Shown here piece by piece: positions 47,355 to 58,279 of a stretch of 64,000 nucleotides of DNA. This DNA comes from Tetracentron sinense (taxonomy: Eukaryota > Streptophyta > Magnoliopsida > Trochodendrales > Trochodendraceae). A program made the position numbers and the translations under genes. The stretch covers positions 1 through 64,000 of the forward strand of contig JABCRI010001098.1 in NCBI GenBank assembly GCA_015143295.1, written 5' to 3'. The notes under the pieces were generated by a model. That model ran no database searches and was not told the origin of the DNA. It saw only the letters and a program-made list of their open reading frames with translations. How positions within the stretch are numbered: position 1 is the first letter of the stretch; every line of letters starts with the position of its first letter.

Positions 47355-48949
47355 TGCCGACATAAGAAGTACGGCTGAGCATGGAATACTCAGCGGGTAC
47401 TAAATACTAACCAACAGTCATAGTATATAGATAGCATACATAAAGTAAGAAACAAATTGCATATATAGAACATGAACAATTTATATCATACAAGGAAGTA
47501 AAGCAATTTATATTCATGCTTGCATTCAGAAAAACTGATAAAACCCTTGAAAACATCGTGCACTTGACTTGACTTGAAATACCCTTTGCGTGATTGGGAA
47601 CTTGTTAACCGTGTCATGCTTGTCATGCTTGCATCATGCGTGTCATGTCATGTCATGCGTGTCATGTCATGTCATGCGTGTCATGCGAGTATCATGCTTG
47701 CTTGTTCATAATTTAAACATGTTCACATGCCTAGTTGCCGTTCATAGTCCGTCGCAACTAGTACCCTATATGCAGATGGGTATGCCTAGTTGCCGTTCAT
47801 AGCCTGTCGCAACTAGCATCCATGCGGAATGTGAATGCCTAGTTCCTGTTCATAGCCCGTCGCAACTAGCATCCATGCGAAATGTGAATGCCTAGTTGCC
47901 GTTCATAGCCCGTCGCAACTAGCATCCATGCATGTAATGCCATGCAGAGTTATGCGTGTCATGTGATGCTATGCTATGCGTGTCATGCCATGCTATGCTA
48001 TGCGAGTCATGCGATGCTATGCATGTCATGCGAGGGGATGGGAGACCTTTCCCTATGAAATGCATGATTGTCTTGCCCTTGTCAAAAGCGAAGTGAAACA
48101 TATCTTAGGATATGCCCCACCTCTACGTCCCATACTTAAAACATCGGTAAATCACGTCATTTCATGCGTGCTCGTGAGATCGTGTGCATACTTGCATTTG
48201 GAATTAAATATGGCATGATCGTGTGCATAAGTGAGTAATAATCTACGCATTTAAGGAATGTAAGAAACACACTATCATGAACCCTAACAAATTTCAAGAG
48301 CAATTAAGCGTGGGTTCCCTTAATTTATCATTTATTTTGTTCACCTTGGCATTTCATCAAATATGGGGTGTGTTCATTATTCACTTAAACCTAGATCATG
48401 CTTTTCTAGGTGGGTTATGCTCACATCACACTTGTATGTTCATTATTAGTACAATGCCCTTTCCCATTCGTTCATCACATCATCCACACGACATCCATTC
48501 GCCAACATCCATCTCCATTCACCATTCATACCACCAATCTCATAACACATATATAAGTGAAGGAAAACAAGGAGAAACAAAGGAAAAAGGGAAGCTATAA
48601 CTAGGAGGGTAGTAAGAAGTACCGACCTTGATCAATGAGGAAGAAAACTCCTCTAAAAACGTGCGTGTAGATGCTGCCCTAGCTTGGGGAAAGTGCTCCT
48701 CACGAGCTTCAACCTTGATCTTGAAGAAAAACCAGACTTGAAGTGATCTAGGGTCTCAAAACCCCTTTGATTCTTCTCCAAAAGAAAAACCCTAGCTTAG
48801 GAAACCCTTTCTCCTCTCTTCTAATCCCCCAAATCCTCTAAGTGTTGAGAATGAGCCCTAAAGGCTCGGGTTAAACTCTTAAGGTAAGAGTGAACCGACC
48901 AAAAGACCATAATACCCTTACTGAAATTTCTGTAAAAACACGAGTGCCG

Positions 48950-49175
48950 AACACGTTGTGCTGTGAATAGTGCCAAACACGTTGTGCTGTGAATAGTGCT
49001 GAACACGTTGTGCTGTGAATAGTGCCAAACACGTTGTGCTGTAAATAGTGCTGAACACGTTGTGCTGTGAATAGTGCCAAACACGTTGTGCTGTGAATAG
49101 TGCCGAACACGTTGTGCTGTGAATAGTGCCGAACATGTTGTGCTGTGAATAGTGCCAAACACGTTGTCACGTTGT
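48950..49175 (-). repeat. 26-bp tandem array in U3 of G2 copy h
   Basis: About eight or nine units of CACGTTGTGCTGTGAATAGT type, the reverse complement of the array in copy g. A further stretch to 49450 is rich in ACAACG and CGTTGT. Confidence 0.93.
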
Positions 49176-51129
49176 GTTGTGCATAGTGCTGAGCTCGTTG
49201 TCCGTTGTCTTATGTACAACGTGCCCGTCGTGAGCTGTACAACGTACCCGTTGTCTGTTGCACAACGGATGCACAACGTATATGTTATCAGAGCTAGAGC
49301 TACGTTATCAGAGTACGTTTTCTATGCGTTGTTTGTGCCTTATCAGAGCACATTGTCAGAGCACGTTATCAGAGCTACGTCCATAGTGCCTTCCGAGCTA
49401 CGTCCTTAGCGCCTTCGGAGCTACGTCCTTAGCGCCTTCCGAGCTACGATTGCCTGCAGGTCCAGACTGTTTTGGCCATATCTTTTGACTCGTTCGTCTG
49501 ATTTTGACGATTCAACTTGCGTTGGGTTCGTACTTCAAAAAGGAACATTTCTAACGTTTCGGAATTTCCAATTTCTTCCCTATTTATTAATTATACCTCT
49601 TTAAAGGCAAAATGGCAACGAAAGTGTCATGCATTAAATGTGAAAAGGTCTGGGGCTCTACATAATGTTTCTTCAAAAGTGTTTTGGAGGTTCAGTTCAA
49701 TGAAAAGTAATCATGAGAAAGAGTTCTATTCATAAGTTAGGGACTAAGACAGTGGAATTGTTCCAATCCCGGAAGCTTACAAGTGATATCGGAATGTGGA
49801 AGGATTTATTTGTAAATATATTGTGAGATGATACTTACAAGCAATTCTCTAATTTTTGGAGGTTAATCACATTGTGTTAATGGACATTAATTGTGATTGG
49901 TGAAAGTCCAGAGATATAGATAAAATTCTATAATCCTAATGGAGTATAGGAAAGGTGTTTCCTAGTGATAATGCTTTAACCAAAAGGTTGAGTACTTGGT
50001 CCCACAATCGGAAATAGGAGATCCCTTTAGATCTCACACACAAGGACCTTCTTAAAGTATTTAATTTAATTATTAATTAAATTAATTAATTTCTCTAAGT
50101 AATCACTATATGGTATAGTGAAGTTCTAAAAGGTGGAATCACATTAGATGTGAAAAACCAAATGGGTAGGACCCATTGGGAATTATTATAAAAGAATAAT
50201 TCAAGTGACCAAGAGGGTTTTGGAAACCCTTTAGGCGTGTGGGGTGGGACCCACCTAGGGTGGGACGCCCACTTCATGGAGGAAATAATAATTGTTATTA
50301 TTTATTTAATTAGTTTCTAATAACTAATATCCTTATTGGATAAGGTTAGTTAGTTAGTTGGAGTTAGTTACTAATTAAAGATTCCCTAATTAGTTAGGGA
50401 TTCCATTAGTTAGTTACTAATTCAAGATTCTTTATTGGATAAGGATAAGATTAGTTACTAATGGATAAGGTTAGTTTCTTTTAAGATTAATCCTAATTAG
50501 ATTAGGAGAATAATCAATAAAGGAAACTATTGAGGAATCCTAATTGGAATAGGATAAGGTTAATGAATTATAATTGGATTACAATTCAAGCAATCAAGAG
50601 GGAACTTATATAAAGGATTGGATGCCCAGCCCTTCAAATAATATATAATTCTCCAGAATTTTTTCTTCTTTCCCTCTACTCAAGTTCACGCCCAACCCTC
50701 TCCCCCTTTGAGGGTGTACGGTCACCCTTCCCCTTCTTCATTTTTGTTTGGTTTTTGATCTTGATGATCAAGAACAAGTTCTTTGAAGATCAAGATTGGA
50801 TCTTGTTTGATCAAGAAAGGTTCTTGGATCAAAGAAAAGAAGAAAAGATAAAAGAGCATGGAATTTGGAAAGACCATTAGCTTCCATTAGAGAAAGCTTT
50901 AAAAGAAAAAGAAGGTTCGTGTGAATCGACAGGAAACTTGACACTTGTGAAGTTTTGCGAGTATTATTCTTATGTGGATTTGACTTAACAATTTCAAAGT
51001 CGCAAAGGTGAATGTTATTCTAACCTTCTTTGAATAAAATCAACTAGAATCTTAGTCAGATCTTGGGATTCGATGTATGCCCCCCAAGAACTGTGTTTAT
51101 AAATTAAAAAGAGGCATACTTTCAATATG

Positions 51130-51301
51130 GACTTTAGCTTATTAAGTTAAAGTTTGATTGGATATCTAAATCTTTTTAATGTAGAGGTTTTACCTTTAAA
51201 GTAATAAGGAAACATGAGCTAGGTTTTTCTTTAAAGGTTAAACATTACTTAAAAACGATTTAGACATCCAATTAAACATTAACTTAACAATCTAAAGTCT
51301 A
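51130..51301. mobile_element. Foldback MITE
   Basis: The left arm (GACTTTAGCTTATTAAGTTA, then TTTGATTGGATATCTAAATC) and the right arm (GATTTAGACATCCAATTAAA to CTAAAGTCT) are near-perfect inverted repeats around a short centre (CATGAGC). About 170 bp, non-coding. The left edge coincides with the A1 target site, so TSDs of the MITE itself are unclear. Confidence 0.8.
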
Positions 51302-51369
51302 AATAAACTCAATTGACAATTAAACTCTACCAAAATAGTTCAGAGTTAACGGCGGCCAGGAAAAAGACT

Positions 51370-51690
51370 CAACACTTTTGTGTAGGCCACACCCCAAGTG
51401 TTTTTTCTCTTCTCGTTTTAACTTCTAGTTGGTCGTTGAAAGCATCGTGAAGAGGAACTAGTCAGTCAGCGGATGTGGCTTGATGAATACTCATCCATCC
51501 CATTTGTACTCTGTTTGGGTAATATTGCCTGAGTTCCCTGGACCCAACGGCTCATAATTCATCCATATCTAATTATTAACTCTTCTAGATGGATTAAGTA
51601 GTCAGGTTATTGTCAATGTATTCCTGATTGGATTGGGTTGGATTTTCTTTTTCAACCCGAAGCTAACCCCTAATCAAATGTAATCAAATG
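51370..51690 (-). repeat. Dispersed repeat, inverted match to 32400-32700
   Basis: The reverse complement runs ATGAATTATGAGCCGTTGG, GTCCAGGGAACTCAGGC, AAAGAAAATCCAACCC and ATTAGGGGTTAGCTTCG. It parallels 32405-32660 in the opposite orientation. Confidence 0.65.
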
Positions 51691-51699
51691 AAAGGGACA

Positions 51700-52158
51700 T
51701 CACTGACGTCCACCATAGAATTTAGGCAAAGGCTTATGCCAGAGATTGCATTTGGGGACCACTCTTTGGAACGACGTATGGTAAGACATTTAATTAGAGG
51801 TGTGATAGCATGCATTGTATATTTGGTTAGTGGTACACACACCTCCCAAAATATATTAAATAAATTAACTTTGCTTATGATTCACTTACTCATGTGGTTA
51901 AATTTTTTTAAAATATTTTTTTTTGACAACTAAGGTTATATTATTTAATCTTAGAAATGTGTGAAGTTTAACCACGGTTAATAGATATCAAAGAGGACAC
52001 GTAACAAGCTTAAACGGTGTGCATGTACTACCCAATGGAATGTACAACGCATGCTATCACTCCTTTAGTTAAATGCCTTACCACACCATCGTGCAAAAAC
52101 TGGTGTCCAAATGCAATCTCGGGCATCTGCTAGGGATAATCCGTTGCCCAACTAAATG
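51700..52158. mobile_element. Long-arm foldback element, possibly MULE-derived
   Basis: Arms of about 130-150 bp (51700-51850 and 52010-52158) are inverted copies sharing AGATTGCATTTGG, GGTAAGRCATTTAAYTA and GTGATAGCATGC. The centre includes a T-run and a CACACCTCCC stretch. No transposase is present. Long terminal inverted repeats suggest a Mutator-like MITE. No convincing TSD was found. Confidence 0.6.
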
Positions 52159-52172
52159 TATGTTCCTTGCCA

Positions 52173-52460
52173 TGTAGATAAGGAGGAAAAACCATTTGAA
52201 AGGGTAGGACTTAGATGGAGTAGTATACACGCAGGAGAACAATGCCAGTCAATACAAGTTTTCCTTGCCGTCCTATAAACGTTTAAACGTTGCAACTACC
52301 TACATTTTGATGGTCCGTGTAGATAAGGGGGTAAAAACCATTTGAAGGGGTAGGACTTAGGAGGAGTAGTATACACGCATGAGAACAACGACAGTCAATA
52401 CAAGTTTTCCTTGTCGTCCTTTAACGTTTAAACGTTGCGACTACCTACATTTTGACGGTC
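52173..52460. repeat. Two-copy direct tandem duplication, 145 bp
   Basis: TGTAGATAAGG..GGTAGGACTTAG..AGTATACACGCA..CAAGTTTTCCTTG..CTACCTACATTTTGA occurs at 52173-52317 and again at 52318-52460 with a few differences. Confidence 0.9.
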
Positions 52461-52683
52461 TTGATGGGCGGATGGACCCTCGAATAATTGAACATATATT
52501 GGCTATTAGTGATCAGAGATAAGACGGTTAGGATCGTCCATGTTTAGTGATATTTTTATCAATGGTCGGGATTTCATGACCATCGTATTGGTCCATCGCA
52601 AAAGGGTAGGTTTGGTCATTCTGTAATTATCTTCAAAGCTAAGGTTATTCATTACAATTTAATAGAAACTTCTAGTTCTATGG
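52461..52683. other. Unassigned intergenic sequence
   Basis: No open frame, repeat unit or known family could be recognised here. Confidence 0.4.
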
Positions 52684-52892
52684 GAGGTTGGTGCAGTTGG
52701 CTAGCATCCTGGGTTTGCTCAGTGTGATTGTGTGTTCAACTCCCACTCCTCGACTTACCCTAGTATCAGAGTGGGTCGGTGCCAAAGGCGAAGCCAATAT
52801 TTTATCGTAGAGCGGGCACACAATGCATATTGGTGAATTTGTGGAGATTGATTAGATGGGTTCAAAATATTTTAGGTCTATGAAAAAAAAAA
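52684..52892 (+). mobile_element. tRNA-derived SINE
   Basis: An A-box-like GGTGCAGTTGGCTAGCA and a B-box-like GTGTTCAACTCC lie about 45 bp apart at the 5' side. A body of about 100 bp and a run of ten A at 52883-52892 follow. Such elements are transcribed by RNA polymerase III and copied by LINE enzymes. A related minus-strand copy is at about 62800-62990. Exact ends and TSD are uncertain. Confidence 0.6.
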
Positions 52893-52906
52893 TTGACAAC
52901 TAAGGG

Positions 52907-53622
52907 GCCGTTGTATACACTTCCATTTTTTTGTATTATTTTCTATTTTTAAAAATTGAAAACGACTTTCTATTTTCAATTTTTTAAGTAGGAAACACGT
53001 TTGGCATTACTAGCTACGACACATTTGGCATTACTAACTATTACTTGTTTTTAAAAAAAGGAAAATTAAAAAAAAAAACGTGTTTTATAAATATGATTAA
53101 ATAATTTCAATCTATGGTGATGGTAGTGGTGGGTGGTGGTGGTGGGTGTAGTGTGGTGGTGGGTGGTGGTGATGGTGTGTGGTGGTGGATGGTATAATGT
53201 GGTTCTGGTGTGGAGGTGCGTAGTAGGTGGTGGTGGTGTGGAGGTGCATAGTGGGTGGTGGTGGTGTGGTGGTAGTATTGTGGTGGTTGTGGTGGATGGA
53301 GGTGGTGGTGGTATTGTTATTGTGGGTGGTGGTTGTGAGTTGTGGTGGTGGCGGTGTCATAGTGGTGGTGGTGGGTTGTGGGTAGTAGTATGGAGGTGGT
53401 TGTGGGTGATAGTGGTGGTGGGTCCGTGTTTTCTATTTTTGCTTTTTGTTTTAAAAAATAGAGGTAACAGAAAATTTCTGTTGCCTTGATTTTTAAAAAT
53501 TTTGTTACTAATTTTTAAAAACAGAAAGCAGAAACATGTTTACTAAATATGTTTTGTGTAAAAATTTTCAAAATTTTGATTTTTAAAACAGAGAACAAAG
53601 TGCAACTAAACGGGGCCTAAAT
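52907..53622. mobile_element. MITE-like element with GGGGCCGTT ends carrying a GGT minisatellite
   Basis: The left end AGGGGCCGTTGT and the right end AACGGGGCCT are inverted, and both flanks have TTTTTAAAAA-rich subterminal sequence. The centre is the GGT-rich tract described separately. The ends recall common plant hAT-type MITEs. TSD was not found. Confidence 0.5.
53112..53430 (+). repeat. GGT/GTGGTGG minisatellite
   Basis: About 320 bp of almost pure G/T on the + strand, dominated by GGTGGTGGTG with interspersed GTGTGG and GGATGG. Open frames through it (Gly/Val/Trp-rich, His/Thr/Pro-rich on the other strand) are composition artefacts. Confidence 0.9.
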
Positions 53623-53829
53623 TTATAGGTCATTTCGTCCACGTACATATCCTACGGGTATTGTTTCTCATTGTTTATGGGTAGCTATCCCCATACCATA
53701 TGGCTGTCTCTTGTTAAATAATTAAACAATAAGTATTAAAAATATATTTTATTTTCAAAAGTTTAGGGGCCTTTGCAGATTGTCTATGCCTTATTAAATA
53801 ATTGAAGGGGTTTTTGCATATCAGCTGCT
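53623..53829. other. AT-rich spacer before CACTA remnant
   Basis: No feature seen except AT-rich sequence. It includes the point where the 5' part of the CACTA element should begin, but no CACTACAA terminus was found. Confidence 0.4.
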
Positions 53830-53844
53830 AGGTGCTAGGTTCTT

Positions 53845-56800
53845 CCTAGTTTGACTTGTGGCTTAATTATCAAAAAATTGATGCCTGCCCCAATGATTGC
53901 ATGTTTTACTGGAAAGACACTGCGAATAAACAAGCATGTGACATTTGTAGTGAATCAAGATGGAAGACAGGGGATGATCAATCGGGAAGCAAAAAAAAGA
54001 AGACTCTGGCCAAGATTTACGTCACTTCTTGTTGAAACCCAGGTTACAAAGATTGTTCATGTCATCCAAATTTTCACTTCGGATGCTCGAAATGTGAGAC
54101 TTGGGTTAGCGAGTGATGGCTTCAATTCATTTAGGACGATGAGTATTGCTCACAATATATGACCAGTGGTTCTTATTTCATACAACTTACCACCGTGGAT
54201 GTGCATGAAACAGCCGAACTTCATTATGTCCTTTCTTATTCCCGGTTCCTCCGGATCTAGAAATGTCATTGATGTCTACATGAGGCCTCTAGTTGAAGAG
54301 TTGAAGGACTTGTAGGAGAATGGGTTGCCAATTTATGATGCGTAAAAAAGGAGACATTTGTAATGCATGCGGCATTGCTCTGGACCATTAGCGACTTCAC
54401 AGGGTACATGTTGTTTGGTTGTAGCATGAAAGGAAAGTTGGCATGCCCTTCTTGCCACAAGGATACTTGCAGTCGACATGTTGTGACCCAAAATACCCCC
54501 TAGGAGCTAGGGATAGTTTAGCTCGTGACTACTGTGTCATACCATCCTGTCATGACACATAAGGCATACATACATACCATCCTGTGAAATACACAAGGAA
54601 TACAAATATTGGAACTGAATTTTCTAAACCATAACCTATACATCTCTCAAGTTTGAACCAACGGTTTTAAGCAAAATATCAAAAGCAAAGTGGACATTCC
54701 CCCACTTTCAAAATACACAATTCACTCCTTCACACGCTTACCAATAATCTGAATAAGGCCACCTATCTAATGCTCTATCCTCAAGCGGATGATCCATAGT
54801 AGGTTACAGCTCGTAGTACTCCTACTCAACCCAAGGCTCAGGAGCATGCACCTCATCGAGACCTGCCGATGATAACAATATCGGCTGAGCATAGAATACT
54901 TAGCGTATACAAGCCACTGGATAATATGTCATAATATCACATGCTTCACATAGACAGGTCATAAGATGCACATGCACTGAAAACATAAGGAAATCTCTTT
55001 CAAATACACATGTGCAATACGATACAAACATTCACTTATCTTTTGAAACCTTTCTTTTATTCTTCTTTTCTTTCATCTCTTTTACTTTACACATGGAATA
55101 TTCACTTGCTTTACACATGACTTTATGGGAGAATACACATGACATTGACTAATGCTCTGCCATATAAGGGTAAAGAGTTCATTAGCATTCACATACACAT
55201 GAAGTATGTCTAATGCTCTACCTAGAGTGATAGAAGTTCATTAGCATCTTCATCCACCTCCCCATGGATATCTTTGCACATAGTTTATCTGGAACAAATG
55301 TCAAATGCTTTACCTAGAGTGGTAGAAGTCCATTTGCATTCTTCTCATACACATAGATTCATTTGGGACTAGATGACTAATGCTCTACTTAGGTTGGTAG
55401 AAGTCCACTATCATCCTCCCGATACTTGTTACTTCATTCATCATCTTTTACTTTGCTTTGTCGATAAACATACACATAGGAAATCCGATCATGCAATACA
55501 CGTGCACATAAACAATCATAAGTGAATTTGGTAAGCAATTTAAACACATAAACACATGGCACATAGTCTTTAATTTCATTCAAAACTATACACATGGCTT
55601 TTCAATTCAATTTCATCATTCACATGCTTTTCATCAATTGTTTTAAGTATAAAACACATCACAAATCACTAGTAGGAGTCCCTACTAGATCACTTTGAAG
55701 TACAACAACTTCCTTCATAGTTTTCTCAAAAAGAGAATTATGAAATAAAAGCCAATAGAGTGTATCTACCTTTCCTAGATCGCTTCCCTACAATTGTAGA
55801 TCTTGAGAAATCACTTTGGGGATGAAATCCCAGCTGTAGAACACCAAGTCAGTGGAGAGGGAACCTCTCTTGAGCTGGAAACACGAACTCAGAACACCCT
55901 TGACTAAACTCGTGAAGAACCGAAGCTTCCTTTTCAAAATTCCCCAAAAATCAAAGCTTGAGGGTTTGGTAAACCCTAAGCCACGAATTCCTCTTCTATA
56001 TATAGGTTAAGGGTTTTTAAAACCCTAAAAAGCCCTTGAAAATATCCTAGAAATATCCCCAAGGTCGGTTACGCATTTACAGGCCGAATAGGCCATTTTT
56101 AGCCTATCAGATGTCGACGTGTGGAAAGCCCTTGAAGCCAAACGTCGACGTTTGAGATTTCAGAATCTCAAATTCGATTGTGTTTTGTGTAGACGTCGAC
56201 GTCTGCTATTCACCCAGATCCAGACGTCAACGTCTAAAATTCTATTTTCCTGTTTTTTCTGTTTTTGATTGTGCTTTGTTATTTTTTCCCTTTCTTACAG
56301 TTACTCTAATAATATTTTACTTTAAAACATTTAAGTTAATGTTTTTATTAACTTTAAGTTTTAAATTAAAATAAGAAAATACCCCGTTTGAATTCAATAA
56401 AATTACTTAGGAAATCCAATTCCTAGTAAATCAAAATCTTATTTTCAAGTTTTAGGCTAAAATAAAAAAAGCTGGCATGTCATAGAATTTTCAATAACCC
56501 GAGAAACCATTTTAAACATATGAATAAAATCCCATAAAATCACATATGCTTATTTAACCTATAAACATCCATTACCAGAAAAAATTATCTCATAGTTCGA
56601 AAAGCTACATTACATCGACACTATTCATAGCATTATGAAGGTGAGATCAGGGTTCTACGCGACACTTGTCTAAGAGCAGGAAGTAATGTTACATGGGGCA
56701 CCATCGTTTATTAAACGCGGATCATAGGTTTCGGAGGTACAAAAACTCTTTTGATGGCACTGTAGAGTTCGGATGTGTTCCAACTACAATGTCTAGGTCC

Positions 56801-58145
56801 GATGTGTTGCGTCAGTTGGAGGGGATTGCTTTCTCCCTTAGGAAGCAGATTGGGCGAAAACGACCAAGGCAGGTAGGCTAGGAGATCATGCCGTATAACT
56901 GGAAGAAGATGAGTATATTCTTTAAGTTGCAATATTGGGAGCATAATTTGTTGAAGCACAACCTTGACGTGATGCATATCGAGAAGAATGTATGCGACAA
57001 TGTGCTTGAAACTTTGTTGGGTTTGGAAGGAAAATCGAAGGATTTCTTAAAAGCTCGACTCGACTTGGTTGATATGGGCATGAGACGTGCACTTAATCCT
57101 CAGTTGCAGCCTGACACAAACAAAGTTTATCTACCCCTTGCATGCTTTTTGATGGACAAGAATGAGAAAAATTTGTTTTGCAAAGTTTTGAAGAGTGTGA
57201 ATATTCCAGATGGTTACTCGTCTAATATTACAAGGCATGTCAATATCAGAGAGCATAAAATTTATGGACTAAAGAGATATGACTCTCATTTCATAATGCA
57301 ACAATTTCTACCATTGGCGGTGAGGAAGACATTGCTGAAGAATGTAACTTCCGTGTTAATTGAATTGAACAACTTCTTTTTGGTTTTATGTTCCAAAGTT
57401 TGTCAGGTAGAGGATTTGAGACGGTTAGAGGAGAAAATTGTGCTTATACTTTTTCATTTAGAGAGAACTTTCCACCGGCATTCTTTGATTTTATGGTGCA
57501 CTTGCCTATACATTTAGCCACAGAGGTAAGGCTAGGTCGACCTGTACAATGCCGGTTGATGTATCCCATTGAAAGGTATGACTTCAATTATAATGTATCA
57601 ATTGTTTAAACTTCTTGTGGTTATATGATTGTGTCATTATTTTACCTAAATTTAATTCCTTTAAGTACTTATTTACACTGAAATCGTATATCCACAATCG
57701 AGCTTGACCAGAGGCTTGCATTACAGAAGGGTACTTAGTAGAAGAATGCTTGACATTCTGCTCAAGGTACCTAAATAATGTTGAATCGAGATTGAATCTA
57801 CCGGCGAGAAATTACGATGAAAGTGTGATAGGGGGTGTGCATCCATTCACTCTAAGTGAATTAGAAAGGTAGCAGACACATCGTTATGTGTTGTTCAATT
57901 CTGACAAAATCACAACATATCGAGAGTAAGCCAAATATTATCAAGACATTTTTGCTAATTATCTTTCATTTATATTTCATTTTTCACTTAAACAGTGAAT
58001 TAGATTTGAGCAACGCATATCGATTCATTCCATGCAGTCAGCACATGAATGTACTGAAGATGACCAATCTCAGACTTAGATCGTCCCTCCACAAACTCCA
58101 AAAAAAGTACAATAATTAGTTTGTTGAATGGTTTAGAGATTATGT
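53845..58145 (+). pseudogene. CACTA transposase (TNP2/Transposase_21 plus DUF4218), interrupted
   Basis: Before the insertion, frames give DARNVRLGLASDGFNSF, VVLISYNLPPWMCMKQPNF, GSSGSRNVIDVYMRPLVEEL, LLWTISDFTGYMLFGCSMKG and KLACPSCHKDTCSRH, the Transposase_21 core. After it come YMGHHRLLNADHRFRRYKN, a long frame (56888-57517) with KKMSIFFKLQYWEHN, LDVMHIEKNVCDNVLETLLG, GYSSNITRHVNI and MQQFLPLAVRKTL. The DUF4218 part is in another frame (57388-57609): FPPAFFDFMVHLPIHLATEV, LMYPIERY. EGYLVEECLTFCSRYLN follows at 57725-57775 and HRYVLFNSDKITTYRE at 57872-57920. It would bind and cut CACTA ends in the nucleus. It is inactive here: N-terminus absent, stops and frameshifts, and an LTR inside. 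Confidence 0.9.
54479..56659 (-). mobile_element. G2 gypsy solo LTR (copy i) in CACTA transposase, TSD CGACA
   Basis: A 2181-bp unit starts TGTTGTGACCC and ends GGTTCTACG (terminal CA decayed), flanked by CGACA at 54474-54478 and 56660-56664. Transposase reading resumes across the duplication (CSRH, then LSKSRK). It has the hairpin (about 54889-54911), a degraded acidic frame (54861 leftward), tandem TAATGCTCTACCTAGAGTGR units (55150-55420), a TATA box near 55998 on minus, and AGACGTCGACGTCT palindromes (56110-56234). Confidence 0.92.
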
Positions 58146-58279
58146 AAGTCCTATGCTCTTAACTTTGATATTTGCACAACACATACACGATGTTTTGAGT
58201 AATTAATCAATCTTATTTGGCCTTCAAATAGGTTCAAAGGTTGCGAGCATCACGTAGTTCGGTGTCTGATGAGATTTCA

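Larger units (their letters stand above)
46945..49662 (-). mobile_element. G2 gypsy solo LTR (copy h), TSD TAATG
   Basis: A 2718-bp unit starts TGTCGCGACC and ends GGGGCTCTACA, flanked by TAATG at 46940-46944 and 49663-49667. The 5' LTR of A1 shows the empty site near 36610. It is inverted relative to copies f and g. It carries the 26-bp U3 array (48950-49175), tandem TAGTTGCCGTTCATAGCCCG repeats (47725-47935) and GTCATGC-type short repeats (47610-47700). Confidence 0.95.
33369..51124 (+). mobile_element. Complete copia element A1 with three nested G2 solo LTRs, TSD ATATG
   Basis: Paired A LTRs (33369-38088 and 46201-51124) flank an interior with PBS and PPT, and ATATG is duplicated at 33364-33368 and 51125-51129. 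Without the nested insertions the LTRs are about 2199 and 2201 bp and the interior about 5.4 kb. LTRs are roughly 95-98% alike by eye, with mostly transition differences. The pol region is badly decayed and shortened. The LTR length, the TGTTGG start and the GTGCAAGTGRRAGATTGTTGG junction recall the Angela/Tork group; this assignment is from memory. Confidence 0.93.
46201..51124 (+). repeat. 3' LTR of A1 (interrupted by G2 copy h)
   Basis: It begins TGTTGGACATAT and ends ATACTTTCA, followed by the ATATG target duplication. G2 copy h occupies 46945-49662. A TATA box is at 50607-50616. It carries the empty site for copy f near 46567. Confidence 0.93.

Noticed and set aside
52684-52760. A functional tRNA gene
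   Set aside because: A- and B-box-like motifs are present, but no acceptor stem or cloverleaf forms. A SINE body and A tail follow.
53112-53489. Gly/Val/Trp-rich and His/Thr/Pro-rich open frames
   Set aside because: They arise from the GGT minisatellite and have no start context or domain.
56888-57517. Independent hypothetical gene of 209 codons
   Set aside because: It is the continuation of the CACTA transposase interrupted by an LTR. Its C-terminal tail is out of frame with the DUF4218 part.
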